From the NCBI GenBank assembly GCA_032622095.1, contig CP136069.1, forward strand, positions 185,245,122 through 185,309,121: DNA of 64,000 nt. The letters are read 5' to 3'. The stretch comes from Siphonodentalium dalli. Taxonomy: Eukaryota > Mollusca > Scaphopoda > Gadilida > Siphonodentaliidae. This document shows positions 60,285-64,000 of this stretch, piece after piece. A program made the translations under genes and the position numbers. Numbering within the stretch: position 1 is the stretch's first letter; each line of letters starts with the position of its first letter. The notes beneath the pieces were generated by a model. It worked only from the letters and a program-made list of their open reading frames with translations. It did not search any database and had not been told where the DNA came from.

Positions 60285-62266
60285 AGTAGGGGCTAAAAAT
60301 GCAAGGGGTGTCCGCAAAAAGGTGTAGCCAAATTTACTTTCTAATGGCATTTTCAATGGTGCCCACTCGATTTTTAGAACTTTTTTGAACCGAATGTATT
60401 TATTTCTTATCACCTTATTCGAAGATTTTATACACAAAAATGCGTTAATATCCACATTTTAGTGACCGGAATTTATAGCTGACTTCAAATCAGACGGTAA
60501 CCGTTAAGAAAACGTAACGATGACCAGTAATAAACATTCTCGTCGATATACCAAATTGAAGGATTTTCGAATGTACTATTGGCCCTATAGTTGGGAATTC
60601 GTATATAAATTTAATATCCCCGTTGACTAGAGTGTATTGGCTATTCAATAAATTAGTAGTTGAGTCCGTGGGATCAAAATTCCCGATTTACCGAGGGAAA
60701 ACTTAACCCTACCCTCAAACGACCAAGAGTGTCCACGAGCAACCGCGTTTCGTATATATTAAATTATATATCTGAAAAAATATAATTGCTATATCTCACC
60801 AAAGACCTTGCACTATCTACAAGAAGTATAATTGACTACTTATTTTCCAAGATGGCCGCCAAAATGGCGTCCATATTTGAAATAATTACATTTTTCTTCG
60901 AAGTTTGAGTCGATCACACTTTTCCCTAGTATATAGCTTAATAACCATCTTCAGTGTGGCTATACGAAACGCGCTTATTCAAGGACACGCCGGGTGATTT
61001 TGAGGGAGGGTTAAGTTTTGTTTTATGTAAAAATCGATAATGTGTCCCCACGGACGCAACCCCGAGCTCATATTATAGCATATAAGCTCTAGTTTACGGG
61101 CATATAAAAGTCGTTTACGGTGGAGTGAAAATGCCATGAAAATCGAAAGTGTGATCAAGCCAAACTTCCAAGAAAAATGATATTATTTCAAATATGGACG
61201 CAATTTTGGCGGCCATCTTGGATAATAAGTGGCCAATTTTACTCTCCTGTACAGTGCAAGGTCTTTAGTGAGCTGCAGTAATGATATTTTCCCAGGTATA
61301 TAATTTAATAACCATCTCCAATGTGGCTATACGAAACACGGTTGCATGTTCGTGGACACGCTGGGTCGTTTTGGGGAGGATTAAGTTTTCCCTCGGTAAA
61401 TCGGGAATTTTTATCCCACGAACAGAACTATTACTTTATTGAATAGCCAATACACTCTAGTCCACGGGGATATTAAATTTGTATGTACGAGTTCCCATCT
61501 ATAGGGCCATATCAAATCCAGTCGTATGTTGGGATTTTTTTACCCTGTGCCAATGCATTCTCTTATATATGCGAGTCGACCATAGGTCGCTTCGCATATA
61601 TAAGAGAATGCATTGGCCTAACAATTTTTTACAATTTTAATAATTTTGTCTTGTATTCTTTAACAATTTTATAATTTCACCCATACAGAGCCCCAGACAA
61701 ACATGAGCAGACGACACTCTTCTATATGCTTCTATATATGTGTGGGGCTCCCTGCAGGGTAAAGGATGTTTTTTATGTTATGTCCTAAAAATTGTCAGAA
61801 ACATTTATTTAAACAAAATGATAAAAATTGTTAGGCCAATGCATTCTCTTATATATACGAGGCGACATTATGGTCGACTCGCATATATAAGAGAATGCAT
61901 TGGCACAGGGTAAACAAAATCCCAACTTACGACTGGATTTGATATGGCGGGTCACATTTCATTAATTTTTAACGGTTACTGTCTAATTTGAAGTCAGCTA
62001 TCAATTCCGGTCATTAAAAAGTGGACATTAACGTCTTTTAGTGTATTAAATCTTCGAGTAAGGTGATAAGAAATAAATACATGCCGTCCAAAAAAGTCCT
62101 AAACAATCGAGTGGGTACATTTGGAAATGCCATTGGAAAATGAATTTTACGACACGCAATTTTGTGCACAAAACGATCCAGAAACTAGAATAATTTTCCA
62201 ATTAAAAATACTAGTCGCATAAATTCACCTTTTTCCGGACACCCCTTGCATTTTTCGTCCCTACTA
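60285..62266. mobile_element. Foldback element IV (about 2 kb) with nested MITE
   Basis: The ends TAGTAGGG...AAAATGCAAGGGGTGTCCG and their inverse lie at 60284-60320 and 62230-62267. Long imperfect arms match to a centre near 61080, for example TATTGAATAGCCAATACACT opposite its inverse and CCAAGATGGCCGCCAAAATG opposite about 61195. The TIR just inside TA could indicate Tc1/mariner-type targeting; this is a guess. A GTGACCC MITE occupies 61505-61955 of the right arm. No transposase was recognised. Confidence 0.8.
61505..61955. mobile_element. GTGACCCGCC-family MITE nested in foldback IV
   Basis: Left TIR shortened to GCCATATCAAATCC; right TIR complete (GGCGGGTCAC). Hairpin A is at 61550-61616 and B at 61836-61903 (one inserted base). 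Interior orientation as in the copy at 26152. Confidence 0.88.
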
Positions 62267-62348
62267 TGTGTTGAGAACCCTGTCCTCATTTGGACAAAGA
62301 ACGCTTATATGGATCTAAACGTGATAGTTTTGGTTGCGGAACACTCAC

Positions 62349-62396
62349 GGAAATCTTCGCTAGAATCATCTTTGCTATGAGCTGCTTTCCAAGAAT
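62349..62396 (-). CDS. Putative small exon (48 nt) of an unknown gene
   Basis: On the minus strand it follows TTTTCAGTTACAG and ends at the donor GTGAGTGT. In the frame that joins with the 20-nt exon upstream it reads DSWKAAHSKDDSSEDF, a hydrophilic, acidic segment without known motif. Both splice sites are strong by eye. It lies 82 bp from foldback IV. Only splice signals and frame support it, so it could be chance. Confidence 0.35.
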
Positions 62397-62503
62397 CTGT
62401 AACTGAAAACGGACGAATAAGTGACTAAACTTGAATTTTTAAAGCAGAAATCGACGGATGTAGTGGTACTTGATGGCCAAATAATCGATGAAATGTCACT
62501 TAC

Positions 62504-62523
62504 CTATAGTGCCTGACGAATTT
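62504..62523 (-). CDS. Putative 20-nt micro-exon
   Basis: On the minus strand it lies between TCTCTCATCATACAG and GTAAGTGAC, both good splice signals. It encodes NSSGTI in the frame that continues into the 48-nt exon 107 nt further on. The product is unknown. Confidence 0.3.
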
Positions 62524-64000
62524 CTGTATGATGAGAGAACACCCGTTTGGTTAATTTATATAATCGGGACGAAACGTTCTGACCAATACCAGCTCGTTGT
62601 ATAATTTACCCGCGCACCTGAGGCATCAAGTTTAATTAGCATAAATCAGATATGTGCCTCAACCAATGCCCACTGAGTCCATATCCTGTTCGTTTGATTT
62701 CTGTTTTCCTGATTGAGAAGATACCTCCTGTTCATGGACAATATTCTACAGCATTGATTTTCTGTATTGTCCTCAACGTTATAGAGACATTACATTAGAT
62801 TCGAACTAAATTCAACATAGTAATCACTCCATTTTGCCCCCGTACGATTCTCGTGTGGATAACTGACTATATGTCCGTTCCAATAGGTGATTCATATGAT
62901 ATATGCCAAAACATTTTGGGTGGACATAACACACAGTTTCTCGGCTTCCATGATAACCATTTTCAAAAATATCACGACGTTGTGTTCCTGGAAGTTAGCA
63001 AATTCCTTTGACAAAAGCTAAATGCAAATACATGTAATTGGACAACATTATTACAAATTTATAAGATAAAAACTCATGATGGAGCATTGTCGGCAAATCG
63101 GCTTGTTTATTGAATGCAGATAGCGCACATTGAAACTGTTTAGTTGAGCAACGACAAACTTCAAACTTTGGTCGGAATCAGCTACAATGTATTCGTCAAA
63201 CGTTCCAAGTGTGTTGTGTCTGGTTTAGACCATTCCAAGTCATTACGATAACTTCGAGCGTGCAGTATAAGCGTGATAATCCAATGCATATATCATCGTG
63301 CATCTCGAAACTGGGGCTAAAGTTATTAGTTTATATGGACATCTGCGGTCTATGTTTTTTCCTTCGTGAATTATGGTGAAAATATAAAAATGACTGTGAG
63401 GCGCTTAAGACGGTTGGTACCTGGACACTGGAAATTGGTCACCTGATATCACGCACTGCCTAGAGCATCCTTATAGCCAAAGTTTAAACCCGAAACGGTA
63501 GATCTAAGTGACGCATTCGTCATCTCTGATTTTGACCCAGTCCAGTCATACCATGGTTTAGCAGTAGTGCTGTTGAGCCAAATACTTGCCTGATGCGGAC
63601 CGCCGCGTTATATAGGCAAGCGACCATAGACAATTATGATAACAAGTATATTTTGATTGGAAATGTATAAGCGAGAAGCACTAAAACCTGTAAAGTGAAT
63701 GATAAGTTATTTATCAATTACTGTTTCGTAGTTTATAACCTTAAGCCGGCAACTATACCATATCAATCGACGGTCCAGCTAAACCCGGTTTAGGAAGCCT
63801 AGACCTGAGTTGAGTTCTACGCCACGGTTACAATTGTAGCTGGGTAATTTGATCGCATGATCATCTCTTCGAATCAGCTAGCTGGGCAGTCAATGTAGGT
63901 TTAAACTCGGAGATTTAAACCTGATATGAAGAATCTGGCCATAGAGATTGTATACATATATCGCGTATGGGTACTGAGAGAGGTGAACGGGGAGTACGGA
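62524..64000. other. Intergenic or intronic DNA, nothing recognised
   Basis: No ORF above 60 codons and no repeat was recognised. It may belong to the intron or 5' region of the putative minus-strand gene. Confidence 0.4.

Noticed and set aside
1621-61700. Recurring short ORFs with ANAFSYICESTIGRLAYIREC or QCILLYMRGDLWSTRIYKRM
   Set aside because: These are translations of the 67-bp hairpins in both orientations, not proteins.

Overview
This is a gene-poor, repeat-saturated stretch of a eukaryotic nuclear genome, almost certainly from an invertebrate animal. Small exons with canonical GT/AG boundaries encode a secreted cysteine-rich protein. A non-LTR retrotransposon whose ORF1 has an esterase domain is present, and AT-rich intergenic DNA is full of TIR elements, foldback elements and satellites. 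A lophotrochozoan-like marine invertebrate fits, but the species cannot be fixed from the sequence. No bacterial-type operon, CRISPR array, rRNA or convincing tRNA was seen.

Layout. Positions 1-5000 hold no gene, one TTAA-flanked hairpin element (1575-2057) and two degraded copies of a dispersed repeat. A complete 5.3 kb foldback element with an 8-10 bp target duplication fills 5024-10320; its two arms carry minisatellite arrays in opposite orientation. A second, older foldback of about 8.6 kb fills 11075-19710. From 20500 to 26600 lie a possible broken ORF, several hairpin MITEs and a third foldback. A minus-strand gene with four recognisable phase-1 exons spans 35271 down to 27487; its introns contain MITEs, minisatellites and a LINE fragment.

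A 61-bp satellite array (37361-39347) is split by a 14 kb nest. A CR1/L2-like non-LTR retrotransposon (39348-53377) inserted in its last unit, and was then itself invaded by a 4.26 kb TIR element (TACTG duplication), two 400-bp TTAA MITEs and another repeat. The satellite unit resumes at 53374-53406. After it come a 25-bp array, two more TTAA MITEs, a tandem repeat of about 165 bp, a 4-copy repeat, a fourth foldback (60285-62266) with a nested MITE, and two small putative exons of another minus-strand gene.

The most unusual theme is a palindromic core. It consists of two 67-bp hairpins that are reverse complements of each other, and it sits inside TIR elements with unrelated ends (TTAACCCTTTACCC and GTGACCCGCC). 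A single hairpin is found in a third family (TTAACCCTTTCAGTGCC). The core can fold either as two local hairpins or as one long stem.
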